A DNA stretch of 32,151 nucleotides from an uncultured SAR86 cluster bacterium (lineage in GTDB: Bacteria; Pseudomonadota; Gammaproteobacteria; Magnimaribacterales; Magnimaribacteraceae), in contig CACJMO010000011.1 in NCBI GenBank assembly GCA_902594545.1, positions 1 through 32,151 on the forward strand, given 5' to 3'. Both the position numbers and the translations under genes were made by a program. Positions 23,988 through 31,489 of the stretch are shown here, piece by piece. Under the pieces are notes generated by a model that worked only from the letters and a program-made list of their open reading frames with translations, was not told the DNA's origin and searched no databases. Every line of letters starts with the position of its first letter. Positions within the stretch are counted from its first letter, which is position 1.

Positions 23988-24851
23988 TCATTTAACTCCT
24001 GAATGATTACTCACTCTCCTACATAAATTTTTCATCTTTCCAAGCCCTTCAATTTCAGTAATAAGCACATCTCCATCTTTAAGAAATTTACCCTCCATGA
24101 CTCCAACTCCACCTGGTGTACCCGTAAAGATAACATCTCCTGTGTTTAGGGTAACTATTTCAGATAGATATTTAATAATTTCTGGGATGTCAAAGATAAG
24201 GTCATTTGTATTATCTTTTTGTCTAGTCTCTTCGTTTACCTTACATACAATAGACAAGCTAGTTTTATCATCAAGGCAATCTGGTGAAACTATGTAAGGT
24301 CCCAAGGGCCCAAACGTATCAAATGATTTACCTAGGTTAAATTGTGGAGGATTTGAAGAAAATTGAACTACTCTGTCAGAAATATCCTGACCTACACAAA
24401 GACCTGCTACATAATCCCAGGCTTTATCCTTAGGTATATCCTTACCTTTCGAACCTATTATCACCACGAGTTCTGCTTCGTAGTCTACGTGGTCACTTCT
24501 CATGTTTATATCAGAGTACGGCCCTGTTAAGCATGTAGTATGCTTTGTAAAAATCATAGGAACGGAAGGTATGTCCATATTGGCTTCTTCTGCATGATTT
24601 CGGTAATTCAAACCAACTGCATAACAATTTTTCGGGGATGAAATAGGTGAATCAATGTTTTTTTCTTCAATAAGTCCAGAAGGTTCAAATTTTTCTAAGT
24701 TTGCACTTAACTTATTTAGACCTTCAATATTCAATAATGCATTAGATGTATCTTCATCAAATTCGCCTTGTGAAATGGCTTCTAAGTCATAATAATTGTT
24801 ATCATCTATCAAAGAAGCTCTGCCAGAAATACAAGCTAATTTAAAACCCAT
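23988..24851 (-). CDS. Fumarylacetoacetate hydrolase (FAH) family protein
   Basis: The 287-residue protein has the FAH-fold C-domain from about residue 74 (NCYAVGLNYRNHAEE). Metal ligands are E125-A-E127 and D156 (GQDISDR), with K175 in GKSFDTFGP and TGTPGGVG near the end. Family members hydrolyse or decarboxylate acylpyruvate-like ring-cleavage products (fumarylpyruvate hydrolase, HpcE-like, 2-keto-4-pentenoate hydratase-like). It is the first gene of the reverse operon, one nt before the VOC gene. The ATG is well supported by GGAG six nt upstream. It is divergent from the alpha/beta hydrolase gene, with 93 bp between them. Confidence 0.93.
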   Translation of the reverse strand: MGFKLACISGRASLIDDNNYYDLEAISQGEFDEDTSNALLNIEGLNKLSANLEKFEPSGLIEEKNIDSPISSPKNCYAVGLNYRNHAEEANMDIPSVPMIFTKHTTCLTGPYSDINMRSDHVDYEAELVVIIGSKGKDIPKDKAWDYVAGLCVGQDISDRVVQFSSNPPQFNLGKSFDTFGPLGPYIVSPDCLDDKTSLSIVCKVNEETRQKDNTNDLIFDIPEIIKYLSEIVTLNTGDVIFTGTPGGVGVMEGKFLKDGDVLITEIEGLGKMKNLCRRVSNHSGVK

Positions 24852-24944
24852 TTTTTACTCCATATATATCTTTTAGTTTATATTAAAATAATACCATCTA
24901 GACCTAAATATATAATCTACACAGAAAACCTTAATCAACTATCT
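24852..24944. promoter_or_regulatory. Divergent promoter region between FAH operon and alpha/beta hydrolase
   Basis: This 93-bp AT-rich spacer must hold the promoters of two divergent units. For the forward gene a TATAAT at 24911-24916 is a good -10 box, with no convincing -35. For the reverse operon the ribosome-binding site (GGAG on the minus strand at 24861-24858) is clear, but I could not pick a -10/-35 pair with confidence. No perfect operator dyad stands out. Confidence 0.45.
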
Positions 24945-25826
24945 ATGGAAAGAAGAAATTTTAAGAATAAAAAAGGTGAAAACTTTTCTTATCTTGCTGA
25001 CGATACTTCATCAACTGACATAAATTTAGTCTTTTTCCATGCCACAGGGTTCAATGCTAATACTTATAGAATTCTTTTAGAAAAAATGAAGGTAAAATTC
25101 GAAAAAAAAATTAATATCTATGCATTAGATCAAAGAGGACACGGTTTATCTTTGGCTTCTGCAGAACCTTCAACATTAAAATCCTGGAATGTGTTTGTTG
25201 AAGACGGCATGGAATTTATTGATTCTCTAGAAGGTCACATTATCTGTTGTGGTCATTCAATGGGTTCAATAGTTGCGGCGAAGATTGCCTCTATACTACC
25301 AGGACGAGTTTCTCATTTATTTATGATTGAACCAGTCCTCTATGGACCTTGGGAATCATTAAAATTTAGATTCTTCTCTTTAATTCGTTACAACAGAAAA
25401 CTTACTATTGCAGATGGTGCTGCTAAGAGAAGAAGTTTGTTTAACACCCTAAATGAAGCAAAGGAATCTTATGCGGGCAGGGGAGCCTTCACTACATGGA
25501 CTGAAGAATGGATTGAGAACTACCTAGAAGGTGGAATGATAGAAACAAATGAAGGAATGGAGTTGTCTTGTTCACCGGCTTGGGAATCTGCCACATTTAG
25601 ATCTTCTTCGATGGATACTTGGAAATATTTAAAACAAATAAAAATAAAGGTGTTGGTATCTTATGGTAATTTTGGTTCGACATTTTCAGCTCAAGCTCGA
25701 AAAGTTTTGTTTAAGCTAGGGTCGAACTGGAACTCTCGATATCATCCTAAATCTTCTCATTTTTTACCAATGGAATTTTCTGATCTAGTAATCCAGGATC
25801 TTGAAGATTATATTCAAAATCATTAA
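24945..25826 (+). CDS. Alpha/beta-fold hydrolase
   Basis: The 293-residue alpha/beta hydrolase has FFHATGFNANTY (oxyanion loop), ALDQRGHGLS and the nucleophile elbow CGHSMGS with S105. H272 (SSHFLPME) is the likely catalytic histidine; the acid is less clear. The HATGF start marks a common but poorly characterised group. It is the only forward gene in the right third, divergent from the ring-cleavage operon. Its stop overlaps that of the dehalogenase gene by 4 bp. A C-C bond hydrolase acting on meta-cleavage products (MhpC/BphD type) would suit the neighbours, but a plain esterase is equally possible from sequence. Confidence 0.85.
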   Translation: MERRNFKNKKGENFSYLADDTSSTDINLVFFHATGFNANTYRILLEKMKVKFEKKINIYALDQRGHGLSLASAEPSTLKSWNVFVEDGMEFIDSLEGHIICCGHSMGSIVAAKIASILPGRVSHLFMIEPVLYGPWESLKFRFFSLIRYNRKLTIADGAAKRRSLFNTLNEAKESYAGRGAFTTWTEEWIENYLEGGMIETNEGMELSCSPAWESATFRSSSMDTWKYLKQIKIKVLVSYGNFGSTFSAQARKVLFKLGSNWNSRYHPKSSHFLPMEFSDLVIQDLEDYIQNH

Positions 25827-26686
25827 AGCCCTTTAATAAATTCTCTAAGAGCATTTCCTATTTCTTCTGAAGAATCTTCTTGCACGAAGTGATTACCTTT
25901 AACTGTTACCTCTGTTTGATTTTGCCAACTCCTTGCAAACTCTCTTTGCTCGCCTACAAGGATAGAGCCAGGATCGGCATTAACAAAAAGTTTAGGAATA
26001 TCAGATGTTTTATGAAACTCAGCATTTTTTCTGACCTCTTCAACAACTTCAGCAGGCTCACCGTCCAGAGGTATTTGCCTAGGCCAAGTAAGAGTAGGTC
26101 TCCTGTCTTCACCTGGATTAGCAAAGGGTCTTAAATATTCACTCTTCTCTTCATCAGAATAACCGGAAGAAGAATCTGCTAATAATATTCTTTCTACGAA
26201 GAAATTTTTCTGTAGGATCAATTCCTCACCTGCATCTGATCTGAACAGACCAAAAATATTCCTAGCATTTTCAGGCCATTGATCCCAAGTAAGAGGCATC
26301 ACAATAGCTTCCATGTATGTAATTGATTTAATTCTGTCAGGATTTTCACGAGCGAACTGGAATCCCATTGCAGACCCCCAGTCATGAATTATCAGATGTA
26401 TGTTGTCACCCAAATCAAGACTATCTAAAAGAGCTGTCAAATAGCTATATTGACCATGATATTTATAACCTTCGTTATCTTCACCCTCTAGTTTTTCTGA
26501 GTCCCCCATGCCAATTAAGTCAGGTATAACTAGCCTGCCAAGGTCCTCAACATGAGGTGCGATGTTTCTCCAAAGAAACGATGAAGATGGATTTCCATGG
26601 AGAAATAGGAAAACATCTCCTTCACCCTCATCTATGTAGGCCATTTTTTTATTATTTATTTCTTTGAAGTGTTTTGAGTAATTCAT
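25823..26686 (-). CDS. Haloalkane dehalogenase (HLD-II, DhaA/LinB-like)
   Basis: The 287-residue alpha/beta hydrolase carries the complete haloalkane dehalogenase pentad: N32 (HGNPSSSFLW), nucleophile D102 with W103 (HDWGS), acid E126 and base H266 (KGNHF). The spacings N-D 70, D-E 24 and D-H 164 equal those of LinB (N38, D108, W109, E132, H272). DLIGMGDSEKL and ARENPDRIKSITYMEAIV are also typical of subfamily II. It would hydrolyse a carbon-halogen bond to alcohol and halide without cofactors. Epoxide hydrolases lack this Asn/Trp pair. It is the last gene of the right-hand operon and overlaps the amidase stop by 4 nt (ATGA). Confidence 0.93.
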   Translation of the reverse strand: MNYSKHFKEINNKKMAYIDEGEGDVFLFLHGNPSSSFLWRNIAPHVEDLGRLVIPDLIGMGDSEKLEGEDNEGYKYHGQYSYLTALLDSLDLGDNIHLIIHDWGSAMGFQFARENPDRIKSITYMEAIVMPLTWDQWPENARNIFGLFRSDAGEELILQKNFFVERILLADSSSGYSDEEKSEYLRPFANPGEDRRPTLTWPRQIPLDGEPAEVVEEVRKNAEFHKTSDIPKLFVNADPGSILVGEQREFARSWQNQTEVTVKGNHFVQEDSSEEIGNALREFIKGL

Positions 26687-28137
26687 AGAGTTTCTTCTAA
26701 ATTTGGTAGAACGAAAGACTTAAATTCCTCTTCAAACAACTCAGTAAATTTAATTGTTTTTTTGTCTTCGTACAGTCCTCCGATAGCCTGTAATCCTATC
26801 GGCATATTATTGGTCGAGAGTCCGGTAGGGAATACGGTACTGGGAAGATGAGCATTGACAGCCAAGCCCGGCCAGAATATTTGTTGGAAATATCTTTGTT
26901 CTTGATTGTCTACTGTGATTGTTCGTTCTGATATTTTTTTATGATTGTGCTCTATAGCAGTTGTAGCCAGTTGAGGACATATAATCAGATCCCAATCTTC
27001 AAAAAATTTCGACCATGAAATTTTTATTTGTTCTCTAGCATAGTTTTGCCTAATCCAATTTCTGTGGGATAACACTGTGCCTTTTGCCAGAATAGCCTCT
27101 ACTGAGTCATCACCAGGTTCTAGATTGGCAGCTATGTCTTCTATATGTTTAAACTCTTCATCTGACATTCCAGATTGCATGACCGATTGTAATAATAGCT
27201 GATAATTTATTTCAGCTTTAAGAAAGTCATGTTCTGGTCTGGCAGAGAAAGAAACTGTTGCACCTGAAGATGCAAGCTTCTCTCCAACTTCTACACAGCG
27301 CTCTGATATATCTTGTGAAACAGGTGCAAGTTCATCATCGCTCCAAATGGCAATCTTAAATTCTTTAAGAGATGTTTTTTTACAACTGGGTAGATTTAGT
27401 TGCCATCCTTTAGCTTCTCTTTCAATAGGACCAGCCATAACATCCAATGCTATCTCTAAATCTTTGGCACTTTTTGCAAGAGGTCCACATACCGATAGAT
27501 CCGGTTCAGGAACATTAGGAATTAGTTCATGACCGGAAGAGGGGATGATTCCATGACTTGGTTTATGACCAAAAACTCCACAATAGTGAGCAGGATTTCT
27601 AATTGAGCCCCCGATATCTGATCCAGCTTCAAGTGACGTAAATCCTGCAGCCAATGCAGCAGCACTTCCTCCAGAGGACCCACCAGGTGTCTTATTAACA
27701 TCCCATGGATTTCCTGTTACTCCATAGACATCATTGTAACTTTGGAAATCAGCTAAATTTAGGGGTACATTTGTCTTACCCATGAAATGAGCGCCTGCTT
27801 TTTTAAATCTTTGAACAGCTAATCCATCCTCTGTTGCAATATTATTTTTAAAATCTGGAATTCCCCAGTTAGTGCTTTGTCCCTTGATGTTGTAAGACTC
27901 TTTTATTGTCATCGGTACACCATGCAGTGGCCCTTTGATTGAATTCTGAGAGATTTCTTTATCGGCTTGCTTTGCTGCTTCTAAGGCTTCATCAAATGTT
28001 TTTACAACTACAGAGTTTATTTTATGATCATACTTTTCTATACGTTCAATAAAAGTTTCCGTAAGTTCAACAGAGCTTATTTCTTTGTCTTTAATCTTTT
28101 TCGCTAAGACATGAGCGGGTAGGCTATGTAATTCCAA
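26683..28137 (-). CDS. Amidase-signature family amidase
   Basis: The 484-residue protein has the amidase-signature core: K79 (MTIKES), S154 in PGGSSGGSAA and nucleophile S178 in GSDIGGSIR. The K-S-S spacing (75 and 24) equals that of fatty acid amide hydrolase. It would hydrolyse a carboxamide to acid and ammonia or amine. It is not GatA in context, as no gatC or gatB is nearby. The N-terminal MELHSLPAHVLAKKIKDKEISS is normal for the family. It lies 2 nt after an SDR gene and overlaps the dehalogenase gene, so it belongs to the same operon. A link with the acyl-CoA synthetase (amide to acid to acyl-CoA) is plausible. Confidence 0.93.
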   Translation of the reverse strand: MELHSLPAHVLAKKIKDKEISSVELTETFIERIEKYDHKINSVVVKTFDEALEAAKQADKEISQNSIKGPLHGVPMTIKESYNIKGQSTNWGIPDFKNNIATEDGLAVQRFKKAGAHFMGKTNVPLNLADFQSYNDVYGVTGNPWDVNKTPGGSSGGSAAALAAGFTSLEAGSDIGGSIRNPAHYCGVFGHKPSHGIIPSSGHELIPNVPEPDLSVCGPLAKSAKDLEIALDVMAGPIEREAKGWQLNLPSCKKTSLKEFKIAIWSDDELAPVSQDISERCVEVGEKLASSGATVSFSARPEHDFLKAEINYQLLLQSVMQSGMSDEEFKHIEDIAANLEPGDDSVEAILAKGTVLSHRNWIRQNYAREQIKISWSKFFEDWDLIICPQLATTAIEHNHKKISERTITVDNQEQRYFQQIFWPGLAVNAHLPSTVFPTGLSTNNMPIGLQAIGGLYEDKKTIKFTELFEEEFKSFVLPNLEETL

Positions 28138-28139
28138 AA

Positions 28140-28922
28140 TTAACTATCTCCTGGTTTCCAGTCTTCATACCTTTCTTGAAGTCTCTGCATTCCAGATATC
28201 CATCTATCTCTATCATTTCCTTTTCTTGATACGTATTCTAAAACTTCAGAATGAGGTGTTACTAGGAATCTTTCATTTTCTATTGCATCTAATACATCAG
28301 CAGCAGCTTCACTTGCTTCAATCATTCCATCTACGCCAGCTACACCTGCTCCTTGAGCAGTCATGGCAGTTCTTACGGCTTGTGGACATAAACAAGAAAC
28401 ACCTATTCCTTTATTGCCGTAAGTAATCTTTATCCATTCTGCAAAACTTACTGCCGCAGCTTTGGTAACTGAATAACCCGCAGATCCAATTTGAGTAAGA
28501 AGGCCAGCAGCAGAAGAGGTATTCATTAGATACCCTTCACCTCTTTCTAGCATTTGGGGTAAAACATGCTTTGCAGCAAATATATGCGACTGAACATTAA
28601 CTTCCCAAATATTTTGCCAATCAGCTGTTTCAACTTCAAAAAAACCATGAACACCACCGATACCTGCATTCGAACAAAATATATCTATCCCTCCTGAATG
28701 CTCATTTGCTTTTTCAATGACATTCACAATATCAGATTCTTTTCCAACATTAGCTTGGACAGCAATTCCTCCAACTTCATTGGCTGTTTCTGTTGCGCCC
28801 TCTAGATTCATGTCTACACAAACAATTGATTGAGCTTGGGCATTTTTGAATGCTTCACATAAAGCTTTACCAATACCACTCGCTGCACCAGTAACTACAA
28901 CTCTTTTATCTTGAATTTGCAT
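28140..28922 (-). CDS. SDR-family oxidoreductase
   Basis: The 260-residue SDR has TGAASGIG (11-18), a CVDMN stretch whose Asp after the second strand suggests NAD rather than NADP, SNAGIGG (84-90) and catalytic S137, Y150 and K154 (YSVTK). The C-terminal end lacks the usual DGG motif and reads RWISGMQRLQERYEDWKPGD, as in SDRs acting on bulky or hydrophobic substrates. The ATG shares one base with the stop of the acyl-CoA synthetase gene (TAATG), so translation is coupled. An alcohol released by the dehalogenase would be one possible substrate. Confidence 0.9.
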   Translation of the reverse strand: MQIQDKRVVVTGAASGIGKALCEAFKNAQAQSIVCVDMNLEGATETANEVGGIAVQANVGKESDIVNVIEKANEHSGGIDIFCSNAGIGGVHGFFEVETADWQNIWEVNVQSHIFAAKHVLPQMLERGEGYLMNTSSAAGLLTQIGSAGYSVTKAAAVSFAEWIKITYGNKGIGVSCLCPQAVRTAMTAQGAGVAGVDGMIEASEAAADVLDAIENERFLVTPHSEVLEYVSRKGNDRDRWISGMQRLQERYEDWKPGDS

Positions 28923-30640
28923 TAGTCTAATCCTAATTCTTTTATAGCTTCTTCTCTCATTTGCTTCTTAGCTATCTTTCCTGCAGCTACTTTTGGCAAT
29001 TCATCGGCTTGAAACCACATAAATTCAGGAACTTTAAATTTCGCAATTTTTGCAGCTAAAAAAGATGATAAATCTTCTTCTGATAGTTCTGCACCTGGAT
29101 TGAGAGATACTCTAGTAGCTAACTTTTCACCAAGCCTTTCATCGGGCACTCCAAATACTGAAGCTTCTCTTACTGAGGGATGCTCATAAATGGCTGCTTC
29201 TATTTCTAGACAGGCTATATTTTCTCCACCTCTGATGACTATATCCTTGATTCTATCTTTGATGTAAAGAAAGCCATCTTCGTCAATAATTCCTACATCA
29301 CCACTTCGGAACCAGCCTTCACTATCTAGCACCTCATTAGTTGCCTCTTCATTTTTTAAGTAGCACCTAAAGTTACAAGTAGATTTAATAGCAACTTCAC
29401 CTAGCTCATTAGGTCCCAATTCATTACCTTCTTCATCCATAATTTTAATTAAGTTTAGGAAGGGAGTAGGGTAACCAGCTGTACTGGGGCGCTCGTATAA
29501 TGTTATGCCTGAGGCATTTGTAGCGTGAGCATTAGTTTCAGTAAGGCCATATCCAACAGTAGCAACTTTATCTGGATGGTCTTTTTCCTGAGCTTTAATT
29601 TGTTCAGGAGGCCTTGCTGCTCCACCCGACCCAAGACCTTTCAAACTAGAAATATCTATTTCAGGATTATCCTTATGAGCTTGAAGAACTTCAGCTGACA
29701 TAGTTGGAACACCAGTCATGTCTGTTACCTTATGCTTTTCGATAAGACGTAAAGCTTCAACTGCATCCCATTTATACATAAATACTATTTTTCTAGCAGT
29801 AACTAGAGACAATAAAAATACAGCATGGGATCCCGTGACATGAAAGAGAGGTACTGCAGCTATCGTGCAGGGGTTATCACCAGCTATAGGAGAAGCTAAA
29901 GGCTCTCCATCAACTTCAATTTGAGTGGCAAGTTGACCCATTAATGCCCAAGTGATTGGAGCTGAAACCACAGCTCTATGTGTAGATACTACCCCCTTTG
30001 GATATCCAGTACTTCCCGATGTATACATTATGCTAGCGTCATCTTCAGGATCAATTTCTACTTCAGGGAAAGCTTCCATTGGGGATACTAAATCATTAAA
30101 GGATTCAGTATTTGTAAATTTACTTGCATCACAACGAACGGCTATTCTAGGCATGTCTTCAACATAACCCTCCAGTCTCTGTAGCCTTTCTTCATCAGCA
30201 ATAAAAATAGAAGATTCACTGTGCGTTAATCCATAATCTAACTCTTCACCTTGCCACCAAGAATTGAGCGGAACTGCAACTGCACCGATAGAAGTGACAG
30301 CTATGTATGAATTTATCCATTCGGGATAATTTCTCATCGAAAAGGCAACTTTATCACCCTTCTTGATGCCGTATTTATCCATCAGTACATGAGCTAATCC
30401 TGCAGATGTGTTTAAAACCTCTTGATAAGAATAAGTTTCATCTTCATAGGCTAAAAAATCCCACTCCCCATGTATCAAAGGGAACTGAAAATAATCTCTG
30501 AGAGTTTGAGGCAGATTAGCAAAGACATGATAGTTATTGCCTCGTATTTCTTGTTCTTTCAGTTCAAATAGTCCTTCTTTAGTGAATTCTCTTGCAAGTT
30601 CTTCACGCGCTTCTTTTTTTACAAATTCTTTTATATCCAT
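28922..30640 (-). CDS. AMP-forming acyl-CoA synthetase (ANL superfamily)
   Basis: The 572-residue ANL enzyme shows all core motifs: P-loop-like YTSGSTGYPKG (206-216), YGLTETN (364-370), hinge-region SGDVGIIDEDGFLYIKDRIKD with D448, GGENI and the catalytic lysine K555 (AAGKIAK). It would activate a fatty, aromatic or alkanoic acid to its CoA ester through an acyl-AMP. The start was set at ATG 30640, just after the crotonase stop; a longer frame from 30694 would run back inside that gene. It lies centrally in the operon with a crotonase and SDRs, fitting degradation of a carboxylic acid by beta-oxidation-like steps. The acid itself cannot be identified from sequence. Confidence 0.93.
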   Translation of the reverse strand: MDIKEFVKKEAREELAREFTKEGLFELKEQEIRGNNYHVFANLPQTLRDYFQFPLIHGEWDFLAYEDETYSYQEVLNTSAGLAHVLMDKYGIKKGDKVAFSMRNYPEWINSYIAVTSIGAVAVPLNSWWQGEELDYGLTHSESSIFIADEERLQRLEGYVEDMPRIAVRCDASKFTNTESFNDLVSPMEAFPEVEIDPEDDASIMYTSGSTGYPKGVVSTHRAVVSAPITWALMGQLATQIEVDGEPLASPIAGDNPCTIAAVPLFHVTGSHAVFLLSLVTARKIVFMYKWDAVEALRLIEKHKVTDMTGVPTMSAEVLQAHKDNPEIDISSLKGLGSGGAARPPEQIKAQEKDHPDKVATVGYGLTETNAHATNASGITLYERPSTAGYPTPFLNLIKIMDEEGNELGPNELGEVAIKSTCNFRCYLKNEEATNEVLDSEGWFRSGDVGIIDEDGFLYIKDRIKDIVIRGGENIACLEIEAAIYEHPSVREASVFGVPDERLGEKLATRVSLNPGAELSEEDLSSFLAAKIAKFKVPEFMWFQADELPKVAAGKIAKKQMREEAIKELGLD

Positions 30641-30644
30641 TTTT

Positions 30645-31463
30645 TTATTTTCCTGTAAATTTTGCTTCTCTTTTCTCAACAAAATGTGACACACCTTCTT
30701 TAAAATCGTCCGATTTAAAGCTTTCTAACATGGCTTGCATTGAACTGTCTAAATTCTCTTTAATAGTTTCTCCTTGAGCGTTATATATTTGCTGTTTCAT
30801 GATCCTTAGAGACCTTGGGGAAACATTTTTTGCTAGATCAGCAGCGTAAGCAAAAACAGCATCGTCAAAATTCTTTTCTGAAAAAGTTTTATTCACTATT
30901 CCCATTTGCTCTGCTTCATCAGCACTAAATTTTCTTGATGAAAACAAAATATCATTTGCTCTTGCTATGCCCACCAGTCGAGGAAGAATCCATCCGACTC
31001 CCCACTCAGCTATTAAACCTCTTTTTGAAAAAGCGCTTGAGAAAACTGCACCTTCTTTTGCAAATCTAATATCAGCATATAGCGCCATGATGAAACCCAC
31101 TCCAGCGGCTGGCCCATTTATTGCTGCAATAATAGGTTTAGGCACCGTTGGGAAATAACTAAAACCACCGTCAAATCCTTTAACTTCATTAACAGCATAT
31201 TCTCTCTCTTCGGCTTCAACCTGAGAGTCTTGAGATTCACCTTGACTGGTCGCAGCAAGACCATCCATATCAGCTCCAGCACAAAAACCTCTGCCAGCAC
31301 CGGTTACTATTATGACTTTAACTTCTTCGTCTTTAGCTGCATCATCTAATTTTTCTCTCAATCCAGCTCTAATTTCATCATTAACTGCATTTAATCTTTC
31401 GGGTCTATTTAATGTAACAATAGCCACGCCTTCTTTCTTTTCGTACAAAACAGCATTATTCAT
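30645..31463 (-). CDS. Crotonase / enoyl-CoA hydratase-related protein lacking both usual Glu residues
   Basis: The 272-residue crotonase-fold protein has LNRPERLNAV, the oxyanion segment FCAGADMDGL (60-69) and GPAAGVGFIMALYADI (117-132). The positions of Glu144 and Glu164 of rat enoyl-CoA hydratase are I125 and F145. E153 in LIAEWGVGW is a conserved feature of this subgroup and could take over as acid or base. It is often annotated as enoyl-CoA hydratase, but the reaction may differ. It is preceded 26 nt upstream by an SDR gene and followed after 4 nt by the acyl-CoA synthetase start. Confidence 0.87.
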   Translation of the reverse strand: MNNAVLYEKKEGVAIVTLNRPERLNAVNDEIRAGLREKLDDAAKDEEVKVIIVTGAGRGFCAGADMDGLAATSQGESQDSQVEAEEREYAVNEVKGFDGGFSYFPTVPKPIIAAINGPAAGVGFIMALYADIRFAKEGAVFSSAFSKRGLIAEWGVGWILPRLVGIARANDILFSSRKFSADEAEQMGIVNKTFSEKNFDDAVFAYAADLAKNVSPRSLRIMKQQIYNAQGETIKENLDSSMQAMLESFKSDDFKEGVSHFVEKREAKFTGK

Positions 31464-31489
31464 CTTAATCTCCTTTTTAAATTTCCCTT

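Noticed and set aside
26683-28137. GatA subunit of glutamyl-tRNA amidotransferase
   Set aside because: No gatB or gatC nearby, and it is overlapped with a dehalogenase in a catabolic operon; a general amidase is more likely.
30641-30694. Longer acyl-CoA synthetase start inside the crotonase gene
   Set aside because: The added 18 residues (starting MCHILLRKEK) lack family support, and ATG 30640 lies right after the crotonase stop with an AGGA upstream.
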